This document shows, in pieces, positions 7,583 to 16,460 of a stretch of 64,000 nt of DNA. The stretch comes from CATQHS01 sp965203375. GTDB taxonomy: Bacteria; Actinomycetota; Acidimicrobiia; Acidimicrobiales; Aldehydirespiratoraceae. The DNA is taken from positions 930,001 to 994,000 of the forward strand of contig OZ241886.1 of the NCBI GenBank assembly GCA_965203375.1. Reading direction: 5' to 3'. The notes under the pieces are model-generated. The model saw only the letters and a list, made by a program, of their open reading frames with translations, was not told the DNA's origin and made no database searches. Positions within the stretch are counted from its first letter, which is position 1, and each line of letters starts with the position of its first letter. A program made the position numbers and the translations under genes.

Positions 7583-9049
7583 TCAGGAGTCGGTGTAGTA
7601 GCCGGCGCCGAACACCAGGCCGTTGTGGCGGACCACCCAACTGTGCTTGGGCTGCTCCCGCCCGGTGGCCGGGTTGGTGAACTGGTAGATGGTCCAGGCG
7701 CCGTCGGGGGTGGCGGCGTCGAGGATGCCCCGGGTCACGAACAGCCCGGCGCTGTCCTGGAGGTCCGAGAGGTCCTGGCCGACCAGATCGGGGTTGGCGG
7801 CGTGGGCCAGGCTGGTGCCGTCTGGCCCCACGACGAAGACGTAGATCTCGCCGCTGGCGTAGGAGCCGCCCGCGGTGATCTCCTCGAAGACGGCGGGGCC
7901 CGCCTCCCGGTAGCGCTCGATGGCGTCCGCCACCATGGCCTGGGCCAGCTCGGCCTCGTTGACGTAGCGGCCGGAGCCGAATACCAGGCCGTCGTTCAGG
8001 ACCGCCCAGGTGTGCTTGGGCTCCTCCTCCCCGGTGATCGGGTTGGCGAACCGGTAGGTGGTCCAGGCGCCGTCGGGGGTGGCGGCGTCGAGGATGCCTC
8101 TCACGATGTAGGCCCCGGTGCTGTCCTGCAGGTCGTAGAGGTCCTGGCCGACCAGGTCGGGGTTGGCGGCGTGGGCGAGGATGACGCCGTCTGGGGCCCC
8201 GACGAACACGTACAGCTCGCCGTCGATGTGGTCGCCGCTGGAGGTGATCTCCTCCAAGGCGGCCTCGCCGACCGCTTCGTAGCGCTCGATGGCCCTGGCC
8301 ACCTGGTCTTTGACCTGCTCGTCCACGTCGTTGTAGTAGCCGGAGCCGAACACCAGGCCGTCACGGGCGACCGCCCAGCTCCGCTTGGGCTCCTCCCGCC
8401 CCGTGGCCGGGTTGGTGAACCGGTAGATGGTCCAGGCCCCGTCGGGGGTGGCGGCGTCGAGGATGCCTCTCACGATGTAGGCCCCGGTGCTGTCCTGCAG
8501 GTCGTAGTTGTTCTCGCCGACCAGGTCGGGGTTGGCGGCGTGGGCGAGGATGACGCCGTCGGCGTCCAGCACGTACGCGTAGATCTCGCCGTCGATGTAG
8601 TCGCCGCTGGAGGTGATCTCCCCGAAGGCGACCTCGCCGAGGTCGTCGTAGAGCTCGATGGCGGCCGCGACCTGTCCCTTGACTTGCTCAACCACGCCAG
8701 GCGCCTCGCCCTGCATCCCGGCCATCTCAGCCATCCCGGCCGCCTCTGACATCATCTCGGCCTGCAGCCCGGCCACCTGGCTCAGCATCTCCGATCCCAG
8801 CCCCGACATCAGATCCTCCATGGCGCCCTGCATCAGGGGCTCGATCTCGGCCATCTGACTTTCCATCTCAGACCTGAGAGCGGCCACCTCGTTTTGCATG
8901 TTGGCCTGCATAGCGGCCATCTCGGCCTGCATCTCGGACCGCACGACCGAGGCGTCGTCGCCGCCGCAGGCCGAGGCGATGGCGGCTACGGCTGCAAGCC
9001 CCAGGGCCAGGGCAACTGCCGATGGGAGGTGAGCAGAGCGCTTGGGCAC
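7583..9049 (-). CDS. Lipoprotein with three tandem Cache-type sensor domains
   Basis: 488 residues from a GTG at 9049. The signal ends in a lipobox (IASACGG). Residues about 27-110 are a Met/Ala/Glu/Gln-rich helical region with hendecad-like spacing (EMQAEMAAMQANMQNEVAAL). Three repeats of about 115 residues follow, each with the elements A.E.Y...GE.....ITS.G.Y, DG..LAHAANPDLVG, YDLQDSTGAYIVRGILDAA, DGAWT.Y.F.NP.TG and GLVFGSGYY. These match single Cache domains of the bacterial chemoreceptor type, here without any signalling domain. A membrane-tethered binding protein is implied. Repeats one and two are closest, so the array grew by internal duplication. Confidence 0.85.
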   Translation of the reverse strand: MPKRSAHLPSAVALALGLAAVAAIASACGGDDASVVRSEMQAEMAAMQANMQNEVAALRSEMESQMAEIEPLMQGAMEDLMSGLGSEMLSQVAGLQAEMMSEAAGMAEMAGMQGEAPGVVEQVKGQVAAAIELYDDLGEVAFGEITSSGDYIDGEIYAYVLDADGVILAHAANPDLVGENNYDLQDSTGAYIVRGILDAATPDGAWTIYRFTNPATGREEPKRSWAVARDGLVFGSGYYNDVDEQVKDQVARAIERYEAVGEAALEEITSSGDHIDGELYVFVGAPDGVILAHAANPDLVGQDLYDLQDSTGAYIVRGILDAATPDGAWTTYRFANPITGEEEPKHTWAVLNDGLVFGSGRYVNEAELAQAMVADAIERYREAGPAVFEEITAGGSYASGEIYVFVVGPDGTSLAHAANPDLVGQDLSDLQDSAGLFVTRGILDAATPDGAWTIYQFTNPATGREQPKHSWVVRHNGLVFGAGYYTDS

Positions 9050-9145
9050 GGCGTCGGCCTCTTTCTGTCGGGGAGGGGCGAGCGTTACAGTTGGGAGAGT
9101 ACAAGCGACCCGACGAGTTGCGGAAGGGTCAGGGGGCGGAGAGTC

Positions 9146-10213
9146 ATGACGCTGAGAGAGACGCTGGGGCGCATCGCCAAGGCGGCGGTGCCGCCCAACG
9201 AGGAGGCGGCCAAGTTCCAGATCATCGTGCCGGTCTTGGGTGACCTGGGCTGGGATGTCCACAACCGAGAAGGGACCGATGAGGTCCTGTTCGAGCATCA
9301 GGCGGGCGGTTCGAGGGGCAGCGGCCGGGTGGACATCGCCCTCATGGGCCGGAACGACCAGTGCGCCTGCTTCGTGGAGGCCAAATCGCCCGGCGTCAAC
9401 CTCGACGATCACGTGGCCCAGCTCTTGGGCTACGCGTTCCACGACGGAGTCACCGTCTGCGCGCTGACCGACGGCCTGGAGTGGAGGCTGTACCTGCCCC
9501 GAGAGGCTGGCAAGCCCGAAGCCCGCCAGTTCGCCCGTCTGCGACTCCGGGAGGACCCGGTCGAGCAGGTTGCCGACGATCTGGAAGCATTCCTGTCCCG
9601 CGACGCGGTAAGAAGCGGCAAGGCCGAGCGCGACGCGGCCAAGGTCCTGAGACGACTCCAAGAGGAGAGCGACATCGCCCGGCGGTTACCGGAAATCTGG
9701 CGCAAGATGTTGACCAAGCCTGACGAAGAGCTTGTCGATCTGATTAGGAGCAAGGTATACGCCGAACTGAGGCTGAGTCCCTCCGCCGAGCAAGTAGCCA
9801 CAGTTCTGTCCGGCAGAGGTTATTCCGAGCCGACCAACCCAGTGGCTAATCCTCCAAATACCGAACCGAGTGCCAAAAAGGCAGAATCACAAAAACTCAC
9901 CGGGGCGACTGTTTTAGGGAAATATAAGAAGTTGCGCTTTTGGACGGATGTGTTAGTTTTTGTAGCTGAGCAAGTATACAATAGACACGAACAGGACTTC
10001 TTAGATAGGACTGCTCAACTGAAAGGTACTAAGTATCATGATATATCGGAAGACACGTCAATCATGAGGAAGAATGACAGGAAGAGAGAGATCGGGTCAT
10101 CGGGTGTATTTGTAGATGTGGATTGGCCTCCTGAGGGTTGCGTACGGCTTTCGCACGAGCTGCTTGAGCTATTCAGATACTCGACTTCCGACTTGCAAAT
10201 CCATGAAAAGTGA
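9146..10213 (+). CDS. Type I restriction R-subunit-like (HSDR_N fold) nuclease, paralogue 1
   Basis: 355 residues from the ATG at 9146 behind a GGCGGAG site. The N-terminal 180 residues have the PD-(D/E)xK pattern GRVDIALMGR...CFVEAKSPG, followed by DHVAQLLGYAFHDGVTVCALTDGLEWRLY in the style of HsdR N-terminal / COG4748 proteins. There is no helicase domain. A linker leads to a C-terminal domain of about 105 residues ending in LLELF.YSTSDLQIHE, a tail I have seen on other restriction-like proteins. DNA before about 9790 is host-like GC; after about 9860 it turns AT-rich within the same gene. It is the first of three tandem paralogues. A nuclease is likely; target and partners are unknown. Confidence 0.78.
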   Translation: MTLRETLGRIAKAAVPPNEEAAKFQIIVPVLGDLGWDVHNREGTDEVLFEHQAGGSRGSGRVDIALMGRNDQCACFVEAKSPGVNLDDHVAQLLGYAFHDGVTVCALTDGLEWRLYLPREAGKPEARQFARLRLREDPVEQVADDLEAFLSRDAVRSGKAERDAAKVLRRLQEESDIARRLPEIWRKMLTKPDEELVDLIRSKVYAELRLSPSAEQVATVLSGRGYSEPTNPVANPPNTEPSAKKAESQKLTGATVLGKYKKLRFWTDVLVFVAEQVYNRHEQDFLDRTAQLKGTKYHDISEDTSIMRKNDRKREIGSSGVFVDVDWPPEGCVRLSHELLELFRYSTSDLQIHEK

Positions 10214-10254
10214 GCCTAATCAAACGGATCGTCGAGTGCGTGAGGAGCATAGTC

Positions 10255-11703
10255 ATGGTTCTAAAAGGAACTTTAGCACGTATTAGTAATATGACCACTC
10301 CGACGAACGAACAGGCGACCATTACTCAGATTATCGTGCCAGTTTTGATCGATTTGGGCTGGAATGTCGATACAATCAGCCGTGAGCATTGGGTGGGCGG
10401 AAGGAAAGAGGGTGGCAAAGTTGATATAGCCCTTATGAAAGGCAACCGGTGTGTTTGCATTGTGGAGGCCAAGAGACCTGGTGTTAATCTCATGGATCAC
10501 GTGGACCAGGTTTTGAGGTACGCTTTCTACGAGGGTGTCACCTTTTGTGTTCTGACCGATGGGCTGGAGTGGCGTTTCTATCTTCCTCGTGAAGAAGGCA
10601 GGCCAGAGGAGCGTGAGTTTGCTGTACTACGACTTAAGGATAACCCGATCGAACAGTCGGAGAACGATCTGAGACGCTTCCTGTCTCGCGAAGCGATACT
10701 CAGCGGCGCTGCCGAGCGTGATGCTGTCAGGAAACTAAACGAACTCCAGATTGACCGTGAGTTACCGGATATCTGGCGCAAAATGTTGTCTGAACCTGAC
10801 CAAGAGCTTGTTACCTGGGTGGGGAGGAGAGTATCCGAGAAGCATGGCTTCAGTCCATCTGCGGACCAGGTGGCTAAGGTCGTAGTAGCGACGGCTGCCC
10901 CAAGCCAGCCGACTTACAGTAATAACCCGAATTATAGAACGAAACCGGCAGGGTCTAGAGTAGGTTATCCAACTGGTTACGCTCTCTTTGGAGTCTACAA
11001 ACCGTGGCGATCTGGTATAGGTATGTGGGTTGATGTGGTAGAACAAGTGTATTCTCGCCACGAACATGACTTCTTAGAAATGACCAAGGAACATCTAAGG
11101 TTATGGCCGCGAAGTAATCGCGTCCTTATATCTGAATGCCCTCTAGATACATCTGGACGCCCTCTAACGGATCGAGATTGGAGAAAACAGTGGAGGAAAA
11201 TTAAATACATGAATTACCCAGAGATATTCGTTTATAAAGACATGAAGATAGTTTGGTTCATAGAAGTAGCGCGCAAATTGCTTGAGTTGTTTGGATACCC
11301 AGCTTCTGACTTGGAGATCCACGAGGGGGCCGACCGGCATTTGACTGATTCGAGTGCAGATAAGTCCGGGGTGAAGCATGGAAGAAAGCGGGGAATCTTA
11401 GGCGCGACCGTTTTAGGGGTTTACAAAGAGTTGCACTCCGGTAAGGCTATGTGGAAGTACGTGGTGGAACAAGTGCATGCTCGTCATCCACAGGACTTCT
11501 TGGAGAAGGCAGCACAGCTCAGAGGCACGAAGCGCGAGTTTGTATCGGGAAGCTACCAAAATAAGAATAGACCTGAGAGAGTCGGAGATACCGAAGTATT
11601 TGTTGAAACAGATATGACTATAGACGAGTTCGAAAAGCGTTCGCGTCAACTTCTCGAGCTGTTTGGCTATCCCGATTCTGCCTTGCAGATCCACGAGAGG
11701 TGA
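10255..11703 (+). CDS. HSDR_N-type nuclease, paralogue 2 with duplicated C-terminal domain
   Basis: 482 residues from the ATG at 10255, chosen because it aligns with the start of paralogue 1 and follows GAGGAGC; the frame opens upstream at 10210. The nuclease core is GGKVDIALMKGNRC.CIVEAKRPG with TFCVLTDGLEWRFYLPREEG. Residues about 245-375 and 395-482 are two copies of the C-terminal domain found once in paralogue 1; the first is longer and more diverged (ends LLELFGYPASDLEIHE), the second ends LLELFGYPDSALQIHE. The intergenic gap to paralogue 1 is short (about 40 bp). GC is lower than in the flanking core genes. Function inferred as a nuclease of a defence or mobile system. Confidence 0.76.
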   Translation: MVLKGTLARISNMTTPTNEQATITQIIVPVLIDLGWNVDTISREHWVGGRKEGGKVDIALMKGNRCVCIVEAKRPGVNLMDHVDQVLRYAFYEGVTFCVLTDGLEWRFYLPREEGRPEEREFAVLRLKDNPIEQSENDLRRFLSREAILSGAAERDAVRKLNELQIDRELPDIWRKMLSEPDQELVTWVGRRVSEKHGFSPSADQVAKVVVATAAPSQPTYSNNPNYRTKPAGSRVGYPTGYALFGVYKPWRSGIGMWVDVVEQVYSRHEHDFLEMTKEHLRLWPRSNRVLISECPLDTSGRPLTDRDWRKQWRKIKYMNYPEIFVYKDMKIVWFIEVARKLLELFGYPASDLEIHEGADRHLTDSSADKSGVKHGRKRGILGATVLGVYKELHSGKAMWKYVVEQVHARHPQDFLEKAAQLRGTKREFVSGSYQNKNRPERVGDTEVFVETDMTIDEFEKRSRQLLELFGYPDSALQIHER

Positions 11704-11742
11704 AGTTGTTCAAACGGTCACCGATGGCGTTAGGAGCAAAGC

Positions 11743-12866
11743 ATGACTCTAAGTGAAACGTTAGAGCGTATCAGCAAGATGGACGCGCCGAAGGACGAAG
11801 AATCGACCAAATACAAATCATCCAGCCAGTTCTACGAGCATTAGGCTGGGACGTTGACAATAGTAATGGGACCTATGAGGTGGAGTATCAGTATCCGGTG
11901 AGCAAACTGAAGGGAGCGGGCAAGGTCGATATTGCCTTGATGGGGGAGCACGGACAGTGCGTTTGCTTAGTGGAGGCTAAGTCGCCCGGTGTCAATCTTG
12001 ACCATGGGGTGATACAACTTATTAATTACGGCGCTTCTAACGCGAGCGATACAATAGGCGTCCTGACTAATGGGCTAGAGTGGCGTCTCTACTTACCACG
12101 TGAGGAGGGCAGTCCTGAGGATCGCCAGTTCGCTCGCCTGCGACTTCTAGATGGTTCAGTTGAGCAGATCGCCGACGACTTAGAAAAATTTCTATCACGT
12201 TCAGCGGTAGTGGACGGCGGGGCTAGACAAAACGCTGTCGAGGCCCTGGAACAACTCCGGGAAGAGCGGGAACGACGCAGGAGAGAGAGCGATATCGATC
12301 GGGAACTCCCGGATATCTGGCGCAAGATGTTGACCGAGCCAGATAAAGGACTTGTCGTCCGAATCCAAAGCAGAGTGCATGCCGAACTGGGGTTTAGCCC
12401 ATCTGCCGATCAAATTGCTGAGTTTCTAGCTGCCACCATCGCGCCGAACTCAACCGGCTCTAACACTAAAACTGATAAGCCTAATAGACCTAATGCCAAA
12501 AGGACCGGTAAGCCACGGGTGGGGCAACGCATTATGATAGGTGCTACTTTGTTCGGAACTTACAGGAGTCTGGAAAAAGCTATAGAGCTGTTGGACTTTG
12601 TGACAGTTCAACTATATGAACGTCACGGACAGGACTTATTGGATAAAGTTGCCCAGATAAGTGTTGGAGCAGTTCAGATATCGAGTGATCCTGGGGATAT
12701 GAATAGACGCCGGGAGACCGGGGTACCGGGAATCTTCATTTACAGCAACCTGGGGGTTGAGCGAATCAAAGCGCGTTCATACGAATGGCTTGCGCTGTGT
12801 GGTTATCCAGACTCTGATTTGCAAATCCACTATTCAGACTCTGACTTGCAAATCCACGAGCATTGA
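11743..12866 (+). pseudogene. HSDR_N-type nuclease, paralogue 3, with N-terminal frameshift
   Basis: The ATG at 11743 opens MTLSETLERISKMDAPKDEE, matching paralogue 1, but this frame stops at about 11843. The homologous chain resumes one frame over at 11811 (IQIIQPVLRALGWDVD) and runs to 12866, including GKVDIALMGEHGQC.CLVEAKSPG and a C-terminal domain. A single A missing in the run gaccaaatac would account for the shift (acc aaa ata caa expected). It may be a true mutation, a sequencing error in a homopolymer, or a frameshift used for control. The 3' end carries a 27-bp in-frame duplication, so the C-terminus reads SDLQIHYSDSDLQIHEH. Confidence 0.78.
12808..12857 (+). repeat. 27-bp-period tandem duplication at the paralogue 3 C-terminus
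   Basis: The segments at 12808-12830 and 12835-12857 are identical except one base and encode SDLQIH twice in frame just before the stop. Confidence 0.85.
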
Positions 12867-13028
12867 ACAGCTACCAGTCTCTCCGATTTGTCGGGAGGCG
12901 TTGTTTGAGGTGGCGCTAACCTGGTCATTGCTCACCTATAACGTCCTCAGGTTGTAGTTCGCCATGCTAACAGCATAGTGCTCGTTGTCTGTTCGCTTAA
13001 TATCGCTTCTTATTCAGATCAGCGGGAG

Positions 13029-13442
13029 TCATGCTTCTGCGTCCGCCTCATCTGCAGAATACCCTTTACGACCGAACTTGTCTTGCAATGCATTCCGGCG
13101 TTTGATGCACTTCAAATACATATCACACCCAGACTTGAAATCTTCTTTGAATCTTTCCCGCCATTCCTTGATGTTGTTGTTAAAGTATCCTTGATTGGCT
13201 ATATGCCCACACTCCCAACACGCAACCCCCCTGTCTGTGGACATTAGAGTTGATGTATATCCCAACCCCTTGACACCAGTGCTGGAAAGGTCTAAATCCC
13301 AATGAGGACAACTCCCGCGTATAGCCGATAACATCTTTCGAGCCCTTATGGGCCGCCGATGCTTCACCCACTGAAGGATAATGCCCACTAAAGTCACGAA
13401 CGAAGCAGCCAAGATCGCAATCAACTGTTGCACACCGCTCAC
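13029..13442 (-). CDS. Small membrane protein with Cys/His cluster
   Basis: 137 residues from a GTG. A single N-terminal helix (about 7-26, IAILAASFVTLVGIILQWV) is followed by a basic patch and a soluble domain with Cys-x-His-Trp and CWECGH, which could form a zinc ribbon (C...H...CxxC). The C-terminal third is charged and Lys/Arg rich. The gene points toward the nuclease trio (convergent) and shares their lowered GC. I do not recognise the family. The 160 bp between it and paralogue 3 show no gene. Confidence 0.55.
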   Translation of the reverse strand: MSGVQQLIAILAASFVTLVGIILQWVKHRRPIRARKMLSAIRGSCPHWDLDLSSTGVKGLGYTSTLMSTDRGVACWECGHIANQGYFNNNIKEWRERFKEDFKSGCDMYLKCIKRRNALQDKFGRKGYSADEADAEA

Positions 13443-13906
13443 CTCAGACCCGCCCCCGTTACCATGGCCTTCAGCCCGGCCATCGAGCCGATGCTTTCTC
13501 CCCGGTTGCAGCGCCCCGCACGGAGATGCAGGTTCAACAGGTGGTCCGACTTGACTTGTTCTTCAGCTTTAGCTGTGCGGTCTTTATCCACATCGCGCAG
13601 ATTATCAGTCTGCGCCAATTGAGCGTGGAACGCTGGCTGGCTGCCTCGCTGCCTCGCCGATTCCAACGGAGATGTTGAGAGAACCGCAACCGCCGCTCTC
13701 GGCGTCTCGGTACATGCACTACCGGGGTCTTCATGGGCGCTTCGCGCTTCTGATCTCGACGAGCCGCCAACTTCCTGGCAGTGGCCAGCCTGATCTGACC
13801 GCCTAAACACGCCTAGGTGCGTTCCCCGACTGAACAGCGGCCTGTAGCTCAACCCCGCCCACCGGCGGGCCGTTTCCAAGTCCGCGCTCTTAGACGAAGA
13901 CTTCAA
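13443..13906 (+). other. No supportable gene (about 460 bp)
   Basis: Several frames are open on both strands but none has a ribosome site, a recognisable motif or consistent codon use. The block lies between a small membrane gene and an IS630 remnant and is most likely decayed mobile DNA. Confidence 0.5.
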
Positions 13907-14116
13907 GATCCGGGGGGATGCTCACTGCACTTCACCCCCACCTCGGCGTCGTGGCTCAACCTCATCGAAGCATGGTTCTCCGTGCTCACCCGCAAAGCCC
14001 TCGCCAACAACAGTTTCAGCTCCGTGGCCGAGTTGACCGAGACCATCGACACCTGGGCCCAGAACTGGAACCGCAACCCCAAACCCCTCGCCTGGACCGG
14101 GGCTGGTGCGAATTAG
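13907..14116 (+). pseudogene. IS630-family transposase, C-terminal remnant
   Basis: About 65 codons read LHFTPTSASWLNLIEAWFSV followed by LTRKALANNSFSSVAELTET and NRNPKPLAWTGAGAN. This is the end of the DDE domain of IS630-type transposases, including the final catalytic Glu in NLIEAWF. The upstream two thirds of the transposase, with the first two catalytic Asp, are gone, and the frame before 13907 has no similarity. The end of this remnant (ggggctgg.gcgaattag) is shared with a second locus at 19051, so both derive from the same element family. Confidence 0.82.
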
Positions 14117-14228
14117 CTGAACCCCAGGTCAGGCCCTCTGCCAGATCCAGCCCGGGAATGAAAATCGCGGGTTTTGGGAACGAATTTCTCAGGAACGGCC
14201 CGTTTGCGCCCTGACCTGGGATTACGCC
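14101..14228 (+). repeat. IS630-end repeat, copy A, with 11-bp inverted arms
   Basis: This 128-bp segment contains cccaggtcagg (14123-14133) and its perfect reverse complement cctgacctggg (14210-14220), with a core aaaatcgcgggttttgggaa. It is strongly similar to 19051-19180 and partly to 22181-22260. It includes the last codons of the transposase remnant, so it represents one end of the element or a miniature derivative. Confidence 0.8.
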
Positions 14229-14591
14229 GAGTCGTCGCGTTGGGCCGGGCGGGCAGGGCCGGACGAGCGACTGCGAGGCGAAGGGCTTTCTCCCCGCCGG
14301 GTGACTGCCTACGCCCGGAGCGCGGCCGAAGGCGGCGAAGCCGACCCGCCCGAGGCCCGGCGACCCAGACGCGGGCGGCTGGCGGGGAGGCGCGGCAGGG
14401 CCCGGGCCGCGGCGTGGCCGGCCTGTGCTTTGACCTGACCGGGGTCGGAGCCTGCTGCGGTCCTCATGACCGGCGGCAGATCGAAGGAGGCGCGCCCTCA
14501 GCACCGCGCCCGCGGTGCATGGTCGTCCCGTCGGAGAGGGCGGCACCGATCCGGCTCGAGCAGGCGGCGTGTGCCGGTAGGATCAGCGTCT
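14229..14591 (+). other. No supportable gene (about 360 bp)
   Basis: GC-rich sequence between the IS630 end repeat and a small gene. Open frames exist on both strands but lack start signals and similarity. Confidence 0.5.
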
Positions 14592-14861
14592 ATGGCCCCT
14601 GTCAATGTCGATCCGATAGACGCAGAGACCGGCGAACCGGCTGAAGCGGACGGCCCGGGAATGACGCGGGCCCAGAAAGACAAAGCCGAGTTCGAGTCCG
14701 GTCTTACGGCGGCGATGCGCGAGGCGCATGACCGGCTGGCAGCCAGCACGCAGGGCGCGGATGCGGCCCCATGGTCTGCCGCTCGTCAATACGAGCATCC
14801 GACGGCCTGGTTGAGCGATCTCCAATCCGACTACAACAACACCATGCCGCCATCAGCATGA
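14592..14861 (+). CDS. Small acidic protein, unknown
   Basis: 89 residues from the ATG at 14592 (MAPVNVDPIDAETGEPAE). The frame is open further upstream, but that part is Arg-rich and lacks a start site. The protein is acidic and helical, with MTRAQKDKAEFESGLTAAMR in the middle and a C-terminus WLSDLQSDYNNTMPPSA. A 16-bp gap separates it from the next gene on the same strand, so they may be co-transcribed. It could be a small antitoxin or regulatory protein, but nothing proves this. Confidence 0.45.
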   Translation: MAPVNVDPIDAETGEPAEADGPGMTRAQKDKAEFESGLTAAMREAHDRLAASTQGADAAPWSAARQYEHPTAWLSDLQSDYNNTMPPSA

Positions 14862-14877
14862 AGCACCGGATAGTTCA

Positions 14878-15393
14878 GTGAACTCCGACGTGTACTTGTT
14901 GTTGACTTCTACTGTGGCTGCTCTAGCGGCTGTTATTGCTGCTGCAGGGACCGTGGCAAAACATTGGGACGGAATACGGGATCGAGCTAGCGGGGTAGTC
15001 AGATTGTTATGCTGCAGGTGGCGCAAATCGGGGGTGATTTGGATGGTATTCCGTTGGGGTGATTATTATGTTGGGCGAGTCCATGTGCCGCACTCGACAT
15101 TGATCAAACTCTGGAAGGTTGATGATGGCACCTTTTTTAGTTACTCTATCAAACCTTGCGAATCCCTCCAAGAGGCGAAAAAGCGTGTTGGCAGGTCAGC
15201 GAAACTGTGGGTTTGTCGACAGAAGTGGGGATCACGTTACATAGAACATCGGCAGACCCGGAAATCCATATATCTAGAAGGCATGGTTGTGATGATGAAT
15301 GGGGAAAGACCGGTGGTGTCATTGCCCGATCCGTCAGGCAATCACCTGCCGGGCGGAGAAATTCGTGAGCCATTGGCTTGGGGCATATTATGA
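14878..15393 (+). CDS. Membrane-anchored protein, unknown
   Basis: 171 residues from a GTG. An N-terminal helix (LLLTSTVAALAAVIAAAGTV, about 7-26) is followed by a basic region and a soluble domain rich in Trp, Tyr and Lys. No family recognised. It follows the 89-residue gene closely and has island-like, lower GC. The domain could bind nucleic acid given its charge, but this is only an impression. Confidence 0.5.
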   Translation: MNSDVYLLLTSTVAALAAVIAAAGTVAKHWDGIRDRASGVVRLLCCRWRKSGVIWMVFRWGDYYVGRVHVPHSTLIKLWKVDDGTFFSYSIKPCESLQEAKKRVGRSAKLWVCRQKWGSRYIEHRQTRKSIYLEGMVVMMNGERPVVSLPDPSGNHLPGGEIREPLAWGIL

Positions 15394-16122
15394 TGAAGCC
15401 CACAGCCTTGCTCGTGGAGATGGCGCGAACTGGCTAAATCGCTGGCCAGGGTCTCTGACGATCTGGCGCGGTTACAAACCGCTCTTCGTGTTCTGCGGTT
15501 TGGCGGTGGCTGAAAGGGTCACGGCGTTGCAGTTCATCGAGGGCACCGTTTCGGCGCCCGGGCTCCGGTCTTTGTCTGAGGCGGGCGGCCGCCGGTGCTT
15601 AGCCTTGAATCCGCGCTGAGGCGTGCCGGGGCCCGGCGGTCTGATCCGGCGGTGTCTGCCCGACGGGGTCCAGGGCGCTTGTTGGGCCTATCGGGTCGGG
15701 CGGCAGGCGGCGATCCGGCCAGTCGCAACCCTCAAGCAAGAAGGCACGTTGCCAAACGGCAGACGGTGGAAGGTCGAGCAGGGCCGCCCGCCCAATGGGG
15801 TAAGGACGCTCCCGCCATCGCCGAGGCTCCAGTTGCCGGCAACAGTGTCGCCTTGCTATCGTCCGCGGCATGCGTTCTCCGGCGCGCCTGTGTCTGTTCG
15901 GAGACCACGGGCACGGACCTGAATGCCACAAGCCGTTATTTCAGCGCGCCTGCGCCTGTTCGCCGGTCCTGCCCGATCCAGTCCAGCGCATGTTGAGAAC
16001 CGCTACACTGTGGGCACATGGGTCCACATCTGCTGACGCTGCACCGCCGACCGCTACCGATCATGCGCCTCGTGCCTCGCTGCACACCGCACGATTCGAA
16101 CTCTAAGAAGGAGCCCACCAAC
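15394..16122 (+). other. No supportable gene (about 730 bp)
   Basis: GC-rich stretch with many short overlapping frames on both strands (for example 15595-15996 plus and 15599-15931 minus). None has a convincing start or known motif, and codon use fits no single frame. Likely decayed island DNA. Confidence 0.5.
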
Positions 16123-16296
16123 ATGGAAAATGCCCTGCCATCTGTTCTAGATAAGGATCAGCGAGACGAGACGCTTCAAGAGTACGCTAAGCAGGCGCGT
16201 GAAATCCAAGAAGCCGCGGCAGAACGCGCCGCTATAATGTTCCCAGACCCTCCACAAAGGACGTTCGAGTGGGAAGCATCATACAATAACTCCTGA
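16123..16296 (+). CDS. Small acidic protein (57 aa), unknown
   Basis: ATG at 16123 preceded by AAGAAGGAG at a good distance. The sequence begins MENALPSVLDKDQRDETLQ, is predicted helical through AKQAREIQEAAAERAAI and ends with a Pro/aromatic tail (FPDPPQRTFEWEASYNNS). The good ribosome site makes it more credible than its size suggests. Small helical proteins of this kind are often antitoxins; no toxin is recognisable next to it. Confidence 0.5.
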   Translation: MENALPSVLDKDQRDETLQEYAKQAREIQEAAAERAAIMFPDPPQRTFEWEASYNNS

Positions 16297-16460
16297 GCGC
16301 AAGTCTGCTCATGCGTCCTTAAAACAGGCTCTCGGTATATGCCTCCACAAGACAATAATAAGTCAACGCCTTTCTTCCAGTCCATCCCAAGGCGACGGGG
16401 CTATATGGGGCGCTACTAGTTGATATTGATGGTATCGCATACCAAGCGGTAAAGGCTGCT

